DNA of 64,000 bases from Cryptomeria japonica (GCF_030272615.1 NC_081408.1:201524341-201588340), one strand, 5' to 3'; positions 21,508 through 34,560 are shown, counted from the first letter of the stretch. Numbers and translations: made by a program. The notes: generated from the letters alone by a model not told the origin.

Positions 21508-22000
21508 GAAACAATAGAAGCTATTTTGTAGCAGTCAATGAAGGTGTCATTGATGAGGAATCAGAAGATGAAGAAAGTGAAGACATTGTGTTTGTAGCAG
21601 TTAAGGAAGGTGTGTCAGACAAGAAGTCTCTTGTCTCCCATTTTGATAATTCCAATGAGTGGATTATTGACAGTGGTTGTTCTCACCATATGACTAGTGA
21701 CCAGACTAAGTTTCTATCTTTGGAAGAGTATGATGGTGGTGTGGTTCATTTTGGTAATGATGCACTATGTATGGTAAAAGGCAGAGGGTCCATCTCTCTG
21801 AATGTAAAAAGTAGTGCTGATAATGTGTATTGGGTAGAAGGTCTCAGACACAACCTTTTGAGTATTGCCCAATTGAATGATAATGGACTCACTCTAGAAT
21901 TCAAAGATGGACTGTGTAAAATAAAAGGTAAGAGTGGTGAGCTGATGGCCACCGGTATGCAGACCAAAGGTAACCTATTTTAGCTGAATGCAAACATCAG
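21508..22000 (+). pseudogene. Copia RQ: protease remnant
   Basis: The active site WIIDSGCSHHMTS has DSG at 21669-21677, followed by the FGNDALCMVKGRGSIS and VEGLRHNLLSIAQLND blocks. The frame ends at a TAG near 21981 where P has a His codon. Confidence 0.85.
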
Positions 22001-22894
22001 TACATGTGTAATGGCTAAGTTTGATGATAGCTGGATATGGAATAGGAGACTCTGCCATGTAAACTTTGATAATATTATGAAGGCCAGTAAGATCAAGACA
22101 GTTAGAGGATTTCCTATGCTGAGCAAACCGGAGAACCCTTTGTGCAGAGAGTGTCAACTGGGGAAAATGTCTTCATCAACCTTCAAAGGTAAATCTTTCA
22201 CTGCAGACAATTTACTTGATCTTGTGCATACTGATTTGTGTGGTCTTATGAAAAATAGGAGTGTGTAGGGAGATAGGTATTTTATGATTCTTACTAATGA
22301 TTGATCAAGAATGATGTGGGTCACATTCTTGAAGGACAAGTTTGAAGCCTTTGGAAAGTTCAAAGACTTCAGAGCACTGGTTAAAAAAGAAAGCGATAAG
22401 AGGATTAAGTGCCTAAGAACTGATCAAGGAGGCAAATTCACTTCCGGTGAATTCAACAAGTGCTATGAAGAGAACAACATCAAGAGGTAACTGTCTGCCC
22501 CTTGGACTCCACAACATAATGGCCTAGTAGAGAGGAACAACCAGACTGTAGTTGAAGCAGCTAGAACAATGCTGATCTAAGGAAAAGTTGCTCACACTAT
22601 TTGGAGAGAAGTGGTGAGCACTGCAGTCTACACTATGAACTGGGTACTCATCAAGAAAGGTAAGGATAAAACTCCTTATGAGTGTTGGACCGGTAAGACA
22701 CTAGTGGTAGGCTACTTTAGAGTGTTTGGTAGCAAATGTTATATCAAGAGGAGTGAACATCAAAGCAAGTTTGATGCAAAATGTGATGAGGGAATATTCT
22801 TAGGGTATTCCACAAAGAGCAAAGCTCTCAAATGTTTCAACAATAGGACTCAAAGAATTGTTGAAAGCATCAATGTTAGAGTCAATGAAACTCT
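22001..22894 (+). pseudogene. Copia RQ: integrase remnant, 5' half
   Basis: The HHCC zinc region (CHVNFDNIMKASKIK, CRECQLGKMSS) and the DDE core (VHTDLCG; CLRTDQGG) are present. There are stops near 22267, 22305, 22488 and 22578; those at 22488 and 22578 are TAA where P keeps CAG or CAA. The frame 22611-22910 (ECWTGKTLVVGYFRVFGSKC to GIFLGYSTKSKA) is cut at about 22894 by insertion N. Confidence 0.85.
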
Positions 22895-23104
22895 AGTGTC
22901 CCTACTCTAGTCATCTTTGCAAAACTGGTTTGACCTTGGTTGACTTTTTCTATGTGGCATTCTTGGATGGTTGATCTACAATTATGTAATGTTGTAGTCA
23001 GATATTGTGATTATTGTGCGTATCGGTTAATGTGCTTTCGCATCGATTTTTTGTAAGTTTAATTGTTCTCTTGATTCTTGTTATTAATCTCGAGCTAACA
23101 CCTT

Positions 23105-23106
<2 letters not shown>

Positions 23107-23174
<68 letters not shown>

Positions 23175-23200
23175 TTATTTATTTATTTATTTATATATAT
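23107..23200. repeat. (TA)n / (TTTA)n microsatellite
   Basis: About 64 bases of AT alternation pass into TTTA units and back to ATAT. A second (TA)n run lies at 25167-25192. The surrounding 23460-24050 is AT-rich with no gene. Confidence 0.95.
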
Positions 23201-24789
23201 GCTTGTGTGACTCTTGGTTGCAGGAGATTGTAGGTATAGAACTGTCGTGGTGAGAGGTTCATCTTCACCTAGATTCGCAGGGCTGAGTATACCTCTTTCG
23301 CCCTTAGAATTTGGGTTAGGTGGTCGTAAAACCCTCATTTACCCTAGTCATGTTCAAGTGAGCGTCACCTATGGTCCGTCAGTTTCCCTTTTCATTTGGG
23401 TTTGCGGGTTGTGTATTTGGTTGGCTTTCTTGGTTTACGTTCCTTGCGTGTGGTAAAAAAAATTGAGTATTTTGTCCTAAGTATTTAATTTGATTCAATG
23501 TGTTCATTTACGTATTAGTAATTGAGGAATTAAAATAAATAGGTTCTTTTATGTGATTAATCATTAATTAAAAAGATTGTTGTATATATGTTGTAACAAG
23601 TTTAATTTAATGGTTAATTTAAAATCGTGAATTTATTTAGTTTATGCATTTTGAAAAGGGAAGATTTAAAGTTATTCGAAATAGAAATAATTAAATCCCT
23701 TTTTGCTTTTTGAAATAGAAAGGTTAATTTTAATTATTTAAGAAAATTAATTTTTATTAGAAAAGAAAGTTTAATTTATATATATATATTTGATATAGTG
23801 TGAAAGATTGATTTTGAGAATTTAATTTAATTAAAATATTTTACCCTCATCAATATTGCGAAATATAAATGTTAGCTTTGTTAATATTGAAAAAATTAAA
23901 ATTAAATAAGAGAGAAACATTTTAATTTTAATTAGAAAAACAAGTTAGATTATTTGAATAGTTGAAAAGAATGATTTTTCATTTCTTTTATTTAAAAACT
24001 GTTTAAATTCAAAATTAGGAGATTAGGTCAAAATTTATTCCATTTAACCTAGGTTGGAAAATATTTCGTGGGGGTTGACTTTCTTTGGAAAAAAAAAAAA
24101 AAAATTGGATGGAGAAAATTGGGGATTTTGGGAAGGAAGGATTTCTACAGCTGCAGGTTGGGCTCTTCTTCAAAATTTTGCCAGGAATGCTAAAAGAGGT
24201 AGGAATTCTTGTTTACCTTTCTATTTCATTGTTAAATCAAAAATGGTGTTTGGTTGTTCTTCATGAAATGCTGGTTTAAAATAAATCCATGAATGTTCTT
24301 AAAATTTAAGTTTTAGTTTTGAGAATATTGGTTGTTTTTGGGTCAAGATTGTTTAAATGGAGTTGATAAATGGGAGTAAATCCATCTTTGGCAGTCAAAT
24401 ATGGTTTTGTGGTTGAGCAAATCTTGCTTTGAAAGTTATTGTGTGTTTGGAAGATCATGAACTTACTGGGAAAATTTCTCATATTGTTGTTTTTGAATAT
24501 TCTGGAAAATATATGGGACTGTGAATGAAAGAAATTGGGGGTTTTAGTTTATTATTGTTTTAGTTTACTTTTATTTCATTTGGGGGTTTTGTTTGAGATT
24601 ATCAAAAAACAAAAAAAACATATACATGTCTGAAGATTGAAAACAAATTTTACCTCTCAGAAAATTCTGAGTCTGAGACTGTAGTTTTGGGGGTTTGTTT
24701 ATATTTATTTTTTTGGAGCTATTATAAAAAAAAACAATTATTTAAATCTGATTTTCGGCGTGGGGATCTTTTGCTCTACCTACGACCCT

Positions 24790-25015
24790 GTGGAAATCCA
24801 TGGTTGTGGTTCCACGTTGTGGAAACCCAGACCATGGAGTCCACGTCTGTGGCTCCACATTGTGGAGGCCATGACTGTGGTTCCACACTATGGAAACCAC
24901 AGTCCGTGGTTCTCCACGGCTGCGGTTCCACACTGTGGAAACCCCAGTCTGTGGTTCTCCATGGCTGTGGAGACCACAGTCCATGGAAACTACGACTATG
25001 GTAACCACGGTGTGG
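24790..25015. repeat. GC-rich dyad minisatellite in N
   Basis: Four or more imperfect units are centred on GGTTCCACACTGTGGAAACC, a near-perfect palindrome, joined by CACAGTCCGTGGTTCTCC-like spacers. Dyads sit near 24811, 24851, 24880 and 24925. ORFs seen on both strands here are products of the repeat. Confidence 0.8.
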
Positions 25016-26491
25016 GGGCCACTATGTGGCAGGATAGTTTAAAAAAATAAAAATAAACATATTAAATTTAAAGTTTCTTTTTTTTTAGTTTTTAATTAAA
25101 AATTAAATATTATTAATATATGTGTATTAATGAAGATTAATATTTATTTGTGAAATATTAAATTATTATATATATATATATATATATATATAATTTGAAA
25201 CTGGGTATTATTATTTAAGTATTAATGGATATATTTTATTTCCTGGGTTTAATAAATATATAATAGTTAATACTTGAATTGGGTATCTGTCTTAATGAGG
25301 AAGTATCTTTTTGGAAAAAGACCAAATATTATTTTAATTTGAAAATTTCTTGAAATAAAATATATCTTGGTAATTTCTATACAATATGCTATTCAAGGAT
25401 GTATTATTATTGGATTTGAATGTTATAGGTGATCTAGGAATTTTAGAAATGAAATACTTATCATTGGATATTTTGAAGACTTAAATGATATGGTATTAGA
25501 ATTATTGGAACTTTAATAATGTGTCGAATTGAGAGTTTGTAAGTTATTGATATTATCATTTAGTGAAATAAATGGTTTAGTTATACATTTCCTCTGTAAT
25601 GGGAATTAGAAAAATGGTAATATTGCAATTGTGGCATTTTATTCACCTTGTAATTGTGATTTTTCTGTTAATGTATTTTTGAAAAGCTTAGATCATTTAG
25701 AAAACTTGAACGACTTTATTGTTTAAACCAATAGGAAAGAAGATTGTCTGTTCCCGGTTATTGCCTATGCAAGTTTAATTTTTGTATTTGCTTTTGTTTA
25801 AAGTAATGGCAAGGCCTTGATAGGTTTGTTGGACCCTGTCATTTGGTTGATTTGGGGCACCTATTATGTCTTCGGTCTCTACTGGATTGTTGCCTTATGA
25901 TGGTGTTATAATTGGTCTGGTCTTTTATGCGAGAGTAGTGTGTTGATTTGTGGTTGACCATAGTTGGTCAGGGCTCTAGTTAGAGTACCATCAAGTAGTG
26001 GACCTTTGTAATTATTTTTTTTATATGTTTTGTTGGATCCGTTTCTATGTAGGGATCATTTATGTTTGTATTGACCAAAGTGGTCGTTTGTATATTGGTT
26101 ATGTTCGCCTAAATGGCAGGATTGCAATGATGTGAAACTTATGTACCCTTAACTTATTTAATTATTAGAGGGGTCTTGCATTTGAGCAGACCCGAAGATG
26201 TAGCCCTTTAGGGGTGAACTTCAATATCAATTTGGTGTTATATGATGCTTTTGTTCTTATGTTTCATTTTTTTTTGTTGTGTTAGCATGTATGGATGGCA
26301 TTTTGATAGGATGTATAAGTGGATTAGATGAGATTTATCATAAATGCATGTATGCAGTCGTCTTTTAAATGCAGTAAATTGGATCATGAAAGAATGAATT
26401 CTATTATCGTTAATGAGACTAAGTATGCTTGAAAGGATCTCACTAGTTATCATAAGAGTAAAGTGTGCTTTGGAACAAGCTGCATGGCATG
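25016..26491. other. AT-rich non-coding part of N
   Basis: No ORF, RNA gene or element end was found between the minisatellite and element P. A weakly structured segment at 25790-26220 holds repeated TGGTC/GGACC words only. Confidence 0.5.
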
Positions 26492-26496
26492 TGTTT

Positions 26497-28065
26497 TGCT
26501 GGCATTATGTGAACCGGCATGAAGACATAATGATATTGTATGTTGTCATTGATGTCAATATGAGACATAGTGTGAACTGACATATGTGTGAACTAGTTTA
26601 CATGCCAAAGTGAAGCGACATATTTGTTCAAAATGAACTAGCATGAAGTTATGGGAACCGACACATGGAAGCACTGTATGACTACCGGTTGGTAAGCAGC
26701 TTCCACTTCGGGGTTTCTGGATGGATTACCTCAAGTCTGTGTGACTCAATCAGTGATCTTTGTGTGATGAGTTAGTAGTATGATGGAGGACAGATCGTGT
26801 TGCCACGTAAGCTCTATGTACATGAAGGATCTTGCATGAAGATGACTATTCCTATCTACCTTGGGAATGTGCAAAGTCTGTCAAACAGTGATAACGCATG
26901 ATGGGTTATCAGCCGCCATGAAAACGGTGGATAATGGACGATGGAGAATGTCTTGAGATCGATTCAAGATTGTTGCATTTAATGTAGTATGATTCAACGG
27001 TTAGGATTGAACCGTTTGAATTACTTAACCTAACTGGTTTAGGGTTTAGGGTTTTTGCTACCGACCTGTATGTTTCCTATAAGGTCGATGTTGGCTTTCT
27101 GTCTGAGGTTGTTGGAAAAAGTTGTGAGTGTGTATCCAAGGAAAGTGATATGTGATTCTTCCCAGACCAAAGGAGAGAAGAGATACCTGCAAAGTGAATG
27201 TGTAGAAGGAAAAGAGGAGCCTAAATGGATTTGCATTAGCATTAAGTGTTGTTAATAGATCATTGTAATACCTGTTGATCTCTAACCACTTCAACAGTTG
27301 TAAAATCCCCTAACAGGGTAGCCTTAATTGGCTTGATTCAAAATCCCTTAAATCAGGTGGTCTTAACCGGCTTGTTTCAAATCCCTTAACCGGGTAACTC
27401 GAGGCTAATAAGTTCTGAGAAGCTATTGAAGATTAGGAGATCCTTTCAGCTATTGAGTTCTTAAAATCCTCTAACAAGGTGACCCTACCGGGTTTAACCC
27501 TTAACCGAGTATCCCTTAACCGGGTGATCCTTAACAAGATTGGTTCCTACTAGAACCTATTGTAATGTCCTTAACTGGACAAGGCTCCTAACAAAGCGGA
27601 CTTCTAAAGAGTTCAAAAAGCAGCTTGTGGGTATTCATCCCCACCGTGGTTTTTCCCAGTTGGGTTTCCATGTGAAAAATATGTGTGTCATGTGTAATGC
27701 TCTTGTCTTGTGATGCTTTGTTTTATCTATTAAGGATATGAAGGTTCTATGTTTTATGCCTGTCTATAAAACATATTTAACTCACTGTTGTGAATATCTA
27801 ATGGTTAAGTTTACTAGTTTATGCATGAGAATCTAATGATACTATGGTATTGAGCTAAGAGAAAAGCTTATTGAGTGACCGGTTCATGACTGATTGAGCT
27901 ATACTAGATGTTAGCGGTTGCACTCTATTTTACTAGTATCCCTGTTTATCAGTCATTTGAACTATTTGCTATCAAATCGGATTTGGACTATATTTGTGTT
28001 TGTACTGATTCACCCCCCCCCTCTTAGTACTGGTTTGGTACTAGTGGTTCATCACTGAGTTATCA
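26497..28065 (+). mobile_element. 5' LTR of P
   Basis: TGCTGGCATTATG (TGT changed to TGC) to GAGTTATCA. It lacks a roughly 32-bp segment and an 18-20-bp segment present in the 3' LTR. Double telomere-like motif at 27048-27066; TTTTTCCCAGTTGGGTTTCC at 27650-27669; C-run near 28011-28020. Confidence 0.92.
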
Positions 28066-28067
28066 AT

Positions 28068-28079
28068 TGGTATCAGAGC
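28068..28079 (+). other. Primer-binding site of P
   Basis: TGGTATCAGAGC, two bases after the LTR, is a perfect match to the plant initiator tRNA-Met type PBS. Confidence 0.92.
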
Positions 28080-28134
28080 ACTCCAGGTCCTCTATGTTGT
28101 AAGCTTAACCGCTTGAGAAAAAGATCCTAGCCAA

Positions 28135-29025
28135 ATGATGAAGAGGGAAGGTCCAAAGTTCAACAGGGAAAACTTTGGTATATGTAAGGACAGGATGAAG
28201 ATATTCATCAAAAGCATGGGTGTTCAACACTAGAGTTATGTTGAAAATGTATATGTTGTTCCTACTGGTACTCTCACCGATGACCAAAAGAGAGAGATAC
28301 AAGAAAATGGGCAAGTCGTGGAAGCCCTCATTAGTAGTCTTTCTGACATTGAGTTTATTGATGTTCAGGACAAGGCAAATCCCAAAGAGGTATGGGATGC
28401 TCTTGAAAATATCTATGGTGGTGATGAGTATGTAAAACAGGCTAAGGAAGAGAGCCTGAGAGGAAAGTTTGAAGACATGCAGATGGTTGAAGGAGAGACC
28501 ATTCAGCAGTATGGAATAAGAATCAAAATAGTTGTTGGAGAAATAAAGAGTGTAGGTGGCAAAATAGAAGATTCCATTGTGGTAAGTAAAGTCCTGAGAT
28601 CCCTGTTGCTGGTCTATGCAATAAGGGTTGCTGCTATTCAAAAGCTGAGATCAATAGACAAGTCTAAGGCGTCCTTGGACTCCATCATAGCCAAGTTGAC
28701 AACCTATGAGCTGAATAGTTTTGATGGTAGTGTTCAAAAGTCAGAATCAACTTTTAAAGCTTCTGCTATACCATCTAGAAAAGGAAAAGAGGCTAGCACT
28801 AGTGGGGAACCCAATCAGAATAGAGAAATGAAGGATGAAGAGTTTCTGATAGAATCTGAAGCCCTTCTTGCCAGGAGATTTCCAAAAGGGACTGGTAAAT
28901 ACAAAGGTAAGCTTCCTTTGGAATGTTTCTCCTATAACCAGATAGGACATATTGCTATGAGCTGTCCTAATAGTGACAACAAGGACAAACTGGAAAGGTT
29001 CAAGAAATTCAAAGGAGGAAACTAG
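28135..29025 (+). pseudogene. Copia P: gag
   Basis: ATG 28135 gives MMKREGPKFNRENFG, as in RQ and Y. A TAG near 28231 replaces the Trp of RQ's QQWRY (TGG to TAG). From 28318 the frame is open for 235 codons, including MQMVEGETIQQYGIRIK. The zinc knuckle is CFSYNQIGHIAMSC, with the second Cys changed to Tyr, so zinc binding is probably lost. It ends at TAG 29023-29025. Confidence 0.88.
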
Positions 29026-29544
29026 AGAAATTCTTTTGTGGCAGTTGATGAAGGTGTCACATATGAGGAATCAGAAGATGAAGAGAATGAAGACATTGTG
29101 TTTGCTGCTATAAAGGAAGATGTGGCAGACAAGAAGGCTCTTGTCTCCTGGTTTGATGATTCCAATGAGTGGATCATTGATAGTGGCTGTTCTCACCATA
29201 TGACTGGTGATCGGAGCAAGTTTCTATCCTTAGAAGAGTATGATGGTGGTGTGGTTTGTTTTGGCAATGATGCGCCATGCATGGTCAAAGGCAGAGGGTC
29301 CATCTCCTTGAATGGAAAGAGTAGTGCTGACAATGTGTATTGGGTTGATGGTCTCAGACACAACCTTCTAAGTGTTGCCCAGTTAAATGACAGTGGCCTC
29401 ACTCTGCAATTCAAGAATGGAGTTTACAGAATCAAATGTGAAGATGGTAAATTGGTAGCCACCAACATGCAGACGAAAGGTAATCTATTTCATCTAAAGG
29501 CGAATATAAGTACATGTATTATGGCTAAGATTGATGATAGCTAG
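29026..29544 (+). pseudogene. Copia P: protease
   Basis: The open frame 29038-29544 has active-site IIDSGCSHHMTG (DSG at 29179-29187), FGNDAPCMVKGRGSISLNG and VDGLRHNLLSVAQLND. It ends at a TAG where RQ has TGG (CTGG to CTAG). Confidence 0.88.
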
Positions 29545-30606
29545 ATATGGCATAGGAGATTCTGCCATGTGAACTTTGATAACATTGTAAAGGCTAGTAA
29601 GATCAAGGTAGTTAGAGGGTTTCCAGTGCTGAGCAAACCGGATAATACCTTGTGTAGAGAATGTCAATTGGGGAAAATGTCTTCCTCAACCTTTAAAGGT
29701 AAATCTTTCACTACTGACAACTTGCTTGATCTTGTGCATACTGATTTATGTGGTCCTATGAAAACTAGAAGTGTGAAGGGTGATAGGTACTTCATGATTC
29801 TCACTGATTACTGCTCAAGAATGATGTGGGTCACATTCTTGAAAGACAAGTCTGAAGCTTTTGGGAAATTCAAAGCTTTCAGAGAATTAGTGGAGAAGGA
29901 AAGCGGTAAAAGGATCAAGTGTCTCAGAACTAATCAAGGAGGGGAATTCACTTCCAGTGAATTCAACAAGTATTGTGAAGAATTTGGCATCAAGAGACAG
30001 TTGTCTGCCCCCCGGACTCCATAGTAGAATGGCCTAGCAAAGAGGAATAACTGGACTATGGTTGAAGCAGCTAGAACTATGTTGATCCAAGGAAAGGTTG
30101 CTCACACCTTTTGGAGAGAAGCAGTGAGCACTGCAGTCTACACTATGAACTGGGTACTCATCAAAAAGGGTAAGGACAAAACTCCTTATGAGTATTGGAC
30201 CGATAAGACACCTATGGTTAACTACTTTAGGGTATTTGGTAGCAAATGTTACATCAAGAGGAGTGAACATCAGGGCAAATTTGAAGCTAAATGTGATGAA
30301 GGAATATTTCTAGGATATTCCACCAAGAGTAAAGCTTTTAAGTGCTACAACAATAGGACTCAGAGAATTATGGAAAGCATCAATGTAAGAGTTGATGAAT
30401 TCTCTGAGAAGACTGGGGAAACTGACAGTGATAAAGTTGTAAATGAACCAGTTGCAACCTTCTGGGAACCGGTTGTCAGTCAACCTAGTACCAGTAACAG
30501 TGTTCCTGAACCGATGAATGTTGATATTGATGAAGATGAGGATGAAGAAGAAAAGCAAGAAGAACCAATTAAGACCATTCCTCGGTATGTCAAGTTGAAA
30601 TCATGA
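29545..30606 (+). pseudogene. Copia P: integrase
   Basis: The zinc region FCHVNFDNIVKASK...LCRECQLGK is intact. The core has Asp in VHTDLCGP, but the second catalytic Asp is Asn (CLRTNQGGEF, a G-to-A change). Two TAG codons stand in a row at about 30022-30027 where relatives have PQQNG. The C-terminal part, from YEYWTDKTPMVNYF to GIFLGYSTKSKAFKCY, is followed by an acidic DEDEDEEEKQEE linker. It cannot be catalytically active as written. Confidence 0.88.
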
Positions 30607-31446
30607 TCCCAAGCAGATCATAGGTGATAAGGATGCATGAATCCTTACCAGAAGAAAGATCAGAGAAAACTCATGTATGATCTCTAAATTTGAGCCTAAG
30701 TCATTCAAAGAGGCTCATAAAGATGAAGACTGGATCAAGGCAATGGAAGAAGAACTTGACTAGATAGAGAAAAATGGTACATGGTCCTTGGTACTTAGAC
30801 TAGAGCATTAAAATGTCATTGGTACCAAATGGGTGTTCAGAAATAAGTTGAATGAGGATGGCACAGTGATTAGGAATAAAGCCAGACTAGTATGCAAAGG
30901 ATATGCTCAAGAAGAACGTGAAGACTATGGGGAAACCTTTGCTCCTATAGCCAAATTGGAAGGAGTTTGTATGCTTCTTGCATATGCATCTTTTAAGAGG
31001 TTCAAGGTATATCAAATGGATGTAAAATCTACATTCCTAAATGGTGTACTTGAAGAGGAGGTGTATATTGAGCAACCAGATGGGTTTGCCCTATCTGAAG
31101 ACAGTGACATGGTATGTAGGCTACATAAAGCATTATATGTTCTAAAGCAAGCACCTAGGGCATGGTATGAGTGCCTACATTCCCATCTTGTGAAGATTGG
31201 ATTTGAGAGAACAAGTGAAGGTAGCAATATCTACTTGAAGTCTGAAGAAGATCAGATTCTGATCTGTGAAGTTTTTGTTGATGACATCATCTTTGGTGGA
31301 GATGACAAGATGAATCATGAGTTTGCTGATGAGATGAAGAAAGAGTTTGAGATGTCACTCATAGGGGAGATTAAGTTCTTCATTAGACTGCAAATCCAGT
31401 AGATAAAAGATGGAATCTTCATCACTCAGTCCAAATATGTCAAAGA
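30607..31446 (+). pseudogene. Copia P: reverse transcriptase
   Basis: The frame shifts by one base near 30598 relative to the 3' half of RQ. RVT_2 motifs: VFRNKLNEDGTVIRNKARLVCKGY... in part, [25 protein letters not shown], and the catalytic FVDDIIFGG with the Asp pair at 31280-31285 intact. Early stops near 30761 (TAG where RQ has CAA) and 30809, and another at 31402, break the frame. Confidence 0.88.
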
Positions 31447-32226
31447 GGTGTTGAAGACTTTTGTTATGGAAGATAGCAAACCGGTTGGTACACTGATGGT
31501 GACTGGTTGCAAATTGACAAAGGAGGATGATTCCGCACTGGTTGATGAGAAGGAATACCGATCAATGATTAGTAATTTGCATTATGTAGCACATAGCAGA
31601 CCAAATATTGCACATGCAGTTGGCATCACTGCAAGGTTCCAGAAGAGTCCAAGAGAATCTCACTTGAGTACAGTCAAGCGGATTCTTAGGTATCTGAAGG
31701 GAACAGTTGACTATGGATTGTGGTACCCATACAGCAATAATTTCAATCTGAAAGTATTCACAGATGCTGATTGGGTTGGTAATGTGGATGATCGGAAGAG
31801 CACAACTAGTGGTGCATTCTTTCTCAGTGGTAGACTAGTCTCATGGATGAGTAAAAAGTAGAGTTGCATCTCTTAGTCTACAGTGGAAGCGGAGTATGTT
31901 GCAGCTTTCATGAACTGCACTCAGACAATCTGGATGAAGCATGTACTGGAAGGCTTCAAGATCCCTGTATCTGAACCGATAAGTATATTTTGTGATAACA
32001 CAAGTGCTATCAATATATCAAAGAATCCGGTTTTACATTCTAGAACCAAGCATTTTGAGCTAAGTATCATTTCTTGAGGGAAAAGGTTCAGAATAAAGAG
32101 ATTGCACTGGAGCATGTGTCCAGTAAGGAGCAGTTAGCAGACATATTCACCAAGCCTCTCCCAAAGACAACATTTGTGCATTTGAGAGGTGAATTAGGGG
32201 TATTGCCCCTTCAGGAGGTGAACTAA
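31447..32226 (+). pseudogene. Copia P: RNase H and C-terminus
   Basis: KVFTDADWVGNVDDRKSTT, SWMSKK, EAEYVAAFMNCTQTIW and IFCDNTSAINISKNP are the copia RNase H blocks, with the catalytic Asp, Glu and Asp present. TAG codons at 31859 and 31874 replace CAA and CAG of RQ. One lost base near 32055 shifts the frame before the DIFTKPLPK tail. Confidence 0.87.
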
Positions 32227-32469
32227 AAGTGATTGGTCCACATCAGTCAGGTACTGAAAAGACAAATCTTTGGTTGATTGGTGTGTTTATGGATGCTACT
32301 CCTCAGGGGGAGTAACATGATGAAACATTGATGATTGCACCTCCACTTTGGCATTATTGTCAAAGGGGGAGAAAGAGTGAAGTGAAAATATATCTGCAGC
32401 AAATGGGGTGAAGATGTGAAGCAGAGAAGATATCTTTTGTATATTGCCATCAATGCCAAAGGGGGAGAT
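32227..32469 (+). other. Copia P: 3' untranslated tail and PPT
   Basis: The tail holds two purine tracts (CAAAGGGGGAGA near 32366 and AAAGGGGGAGA at 32458-32468), the second directly before the 3' LTR. Confidence 0.8.
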
Positions 32470-34065
32470 TGTTGGCATTATGTGAATCGGCATGAGACTT
32501 ATGTGAACCAGCATGAAGACATAATGATATTGTATGTTGTCATTGATGTCAATATGAGACATAGTGTGAACCGGCACATGTGATAAGTGAAGAGAGAGGA
32601 ACCGACATATGTGTGAACCGGTTTATATGCCAAAGTGAAGCGACATATTTGTTCAAAATGAACTGGCATGAAGTTATGGGAACCGGCACATGGAAGCACT
32701 ATATGACTACCGGTTGGTAGGCAGCTTCCACTTCGGGGTTTCTAATTGGATTACCTCAAGTCTGTGTGACTCAATTGGTGATCTTTTTGTGATGAGTTAG
32801 TAGTATGATGGAGGATAGATCGTGTTGCCACGTAAGCTCTATGTGCGTGAAGGATCTTGCATGAAGATGACTATTCCTATCTACCTCATGAATGTGTGAA
32901 GTCTGTCAAATGGTGATAACGTGTGATGGGTTATCAGCCACCATGAAAATGGTGGATAATGGACGATGGAGAATGTCTTGAGATTGATTCAGGATTGTTG
33001 CATTTAATGTAGTATGATTCAACGGTTAGGATTGAACCGTTTGAATTATTTAACCTAACTGGTTTAGGGTTTAGGGTTTTTTCTACCGACCTGTATGTTT
33101 CCTATAAGGTCAATGTTGGGTTTCTGTCTGAGGTTGTTGGCAAAAGTTGTGAGTGTGTATCCAAGGAAAGTGATACGTGATTCTTCCCAGACCAAAGGAG
33201 AGAAGAGATACCTACAAAGTGAATGTGCAGAAGGAAAAGAGGAGCCTAAATGGATCTGCATTAGCATTAAGTGTTGTTAACAGATCATTGTAATACCTAT
33301 TGATCTCTAACCACTTCAACAGTTGTAAAATCCCCTAATAGGGTAGCCTTAACTAGCTTGATTCAAAATCCCTTAAATCGGGTGGTCTTAACCAGCTTGT
33401 TTCAAATCCCTTAACTAAGTAACTTGAGGCTAATGAGTTTTGAGAAGCTAGAGAAGCTTAGGAGATCCTTTCAGCTATTGAGTTCTTAAAATCCTCTAAC
33501 AAGGTGACCCTACCGGCTTTAACCCTTAACCGGGTGATCCTTAACAAGATCGGTTCCTACCAGAACCTATTGTAATGTCCTTAACCGGACAAGGCTCCTA
33601 ACAGAGCGGACTTCTAAAGAGTTCAAAAAGTAGCTTGTGAGTATTCATCCCCATCGTGGTTTTTCCTAGTTGGGTTTCCATGTGAAAAATATGTGTGTCA
33701 TGTGTAATGCTCTTGTGTTTTATCTGTTAAGCACATGAAGGTTCTATGTTTTATGCCTGTCTATAAAACATATTGAACTCACTATTGTGAAGATCTGATG
33801 GTCAAGTTTACTAGTTTATGCATGAGAATATAATGATATTGTGGTATTGAGCTAAGAGAAAATATTATTGAGTGACCGGTTCATGATTGATTGAGCTATA
33901 CTGGATGTTACTGGTTGCACTCTAGTTTACCGGTATCCCTGTTTATCAGTCATTTTGAGTATTTGCTGTCAAACCAGTTTTGGATTGTATTTGTCTTTGT
34001 ACTGATTCACCCCCCCCCCTCTCTCAGTACTGGTTTGGTACTAGTGGTTCATCATTGAGTTATCA
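32470..34065 (+). mobile_element. 3' LTR of P
   Basis: TGTTGGCATTATG to GAGTTATCA, 1596 bp, colinear with the 5' LTR apart from the short gaps noted there. Followed by TSD TGTTT. Confidence 0.93.
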
Positions 34066-34079
34066 TGTTTAATGTAAAA

Positions 34080-34560
34080 TTAAACGTAATGAATGGTTTA
34101 AAAGTTATTAGATGAACTTCATTTTGTTATCTACATTTTAACCTTAATAAATGAACTTCATCTTATTAGCTATATTTTAACTATAATGGATGAACTCAAT
34201 TGGTTATCTATATTTTAACCTTAATAAATGAACTTCATCTTCTTAGCTATATTTTAATTATAATGGATGAACTCAATTGGTTATCTATATTTTAACCTTA
34301 ATAAATGAACTTCATCTTATTAGTTGTATTTTAACTTTAATGGATGAACTCAATTGGTTATCTACATTTTAACCTTAATAAATGAACTTCATCTTATTAG
34401 CTATATTTTAACTATAATGGATGAACTCAATGGGTTATTTATATTTTAACCTTAATAAATGAACTTCATCATATTAGCTATTTTGGTATCTAAAATGGAT
34501 GGACTCATCAAGTTAACTATATTTTAACCTTAAGGGATGAATTCATATGTTACCTATGTT
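34080..34560. repeat. ~77-bp tandem repeat in N
   Basis: About five AT-rich copies alternate two related ~38-bp halves, one with AATAAATGAACTTCATCTTA and one with AATGGATGAACTCAATTGGT. Copies become more diverged to the right. It is a local tandem duplication, not a CRISPR array: there are no unique spacers. Confidence 0.88.

Larger units (their letters stand above)
26497..34065 (+). mobile_element. Copia element P, complete structure
   Basis: The 7569-bp element has LTRs at 26497-28065 and 32470-34065, PBS, gag-PR-INT-RT-RH in copia order and a PPT. It is flanked by a perfect TSD TGTTT (26492-26496 and 34066-34070). It lies within N and is the youngest piece of this nest by position. Coding frames are long but broken by stops, and by single-base shifts near 30598 and 32055. 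Confidence 0.95.

Noticed and set aside
23014-23253. 79-codon ORF over the (TA)n repeat
   Set aside because: The Ile-Tyr run is a translation of the microsatellite.
24687-25050. ORFs of 105, 96 and 88 codons on both strands
   Set aside because: They coincide with the palindromic GC-rich minisatellite; the repeat keeps frames open on both strands and the peptides are simple repeats.
28105-28641. 178-codon minus-strand ORF
   Set aside because: It is antisense to the well-supported gag of P.
34080-34560. CRISPR-like array
   Set aside because: Units are directly tandem with no unique spacers, and the context is a plant retroelement.
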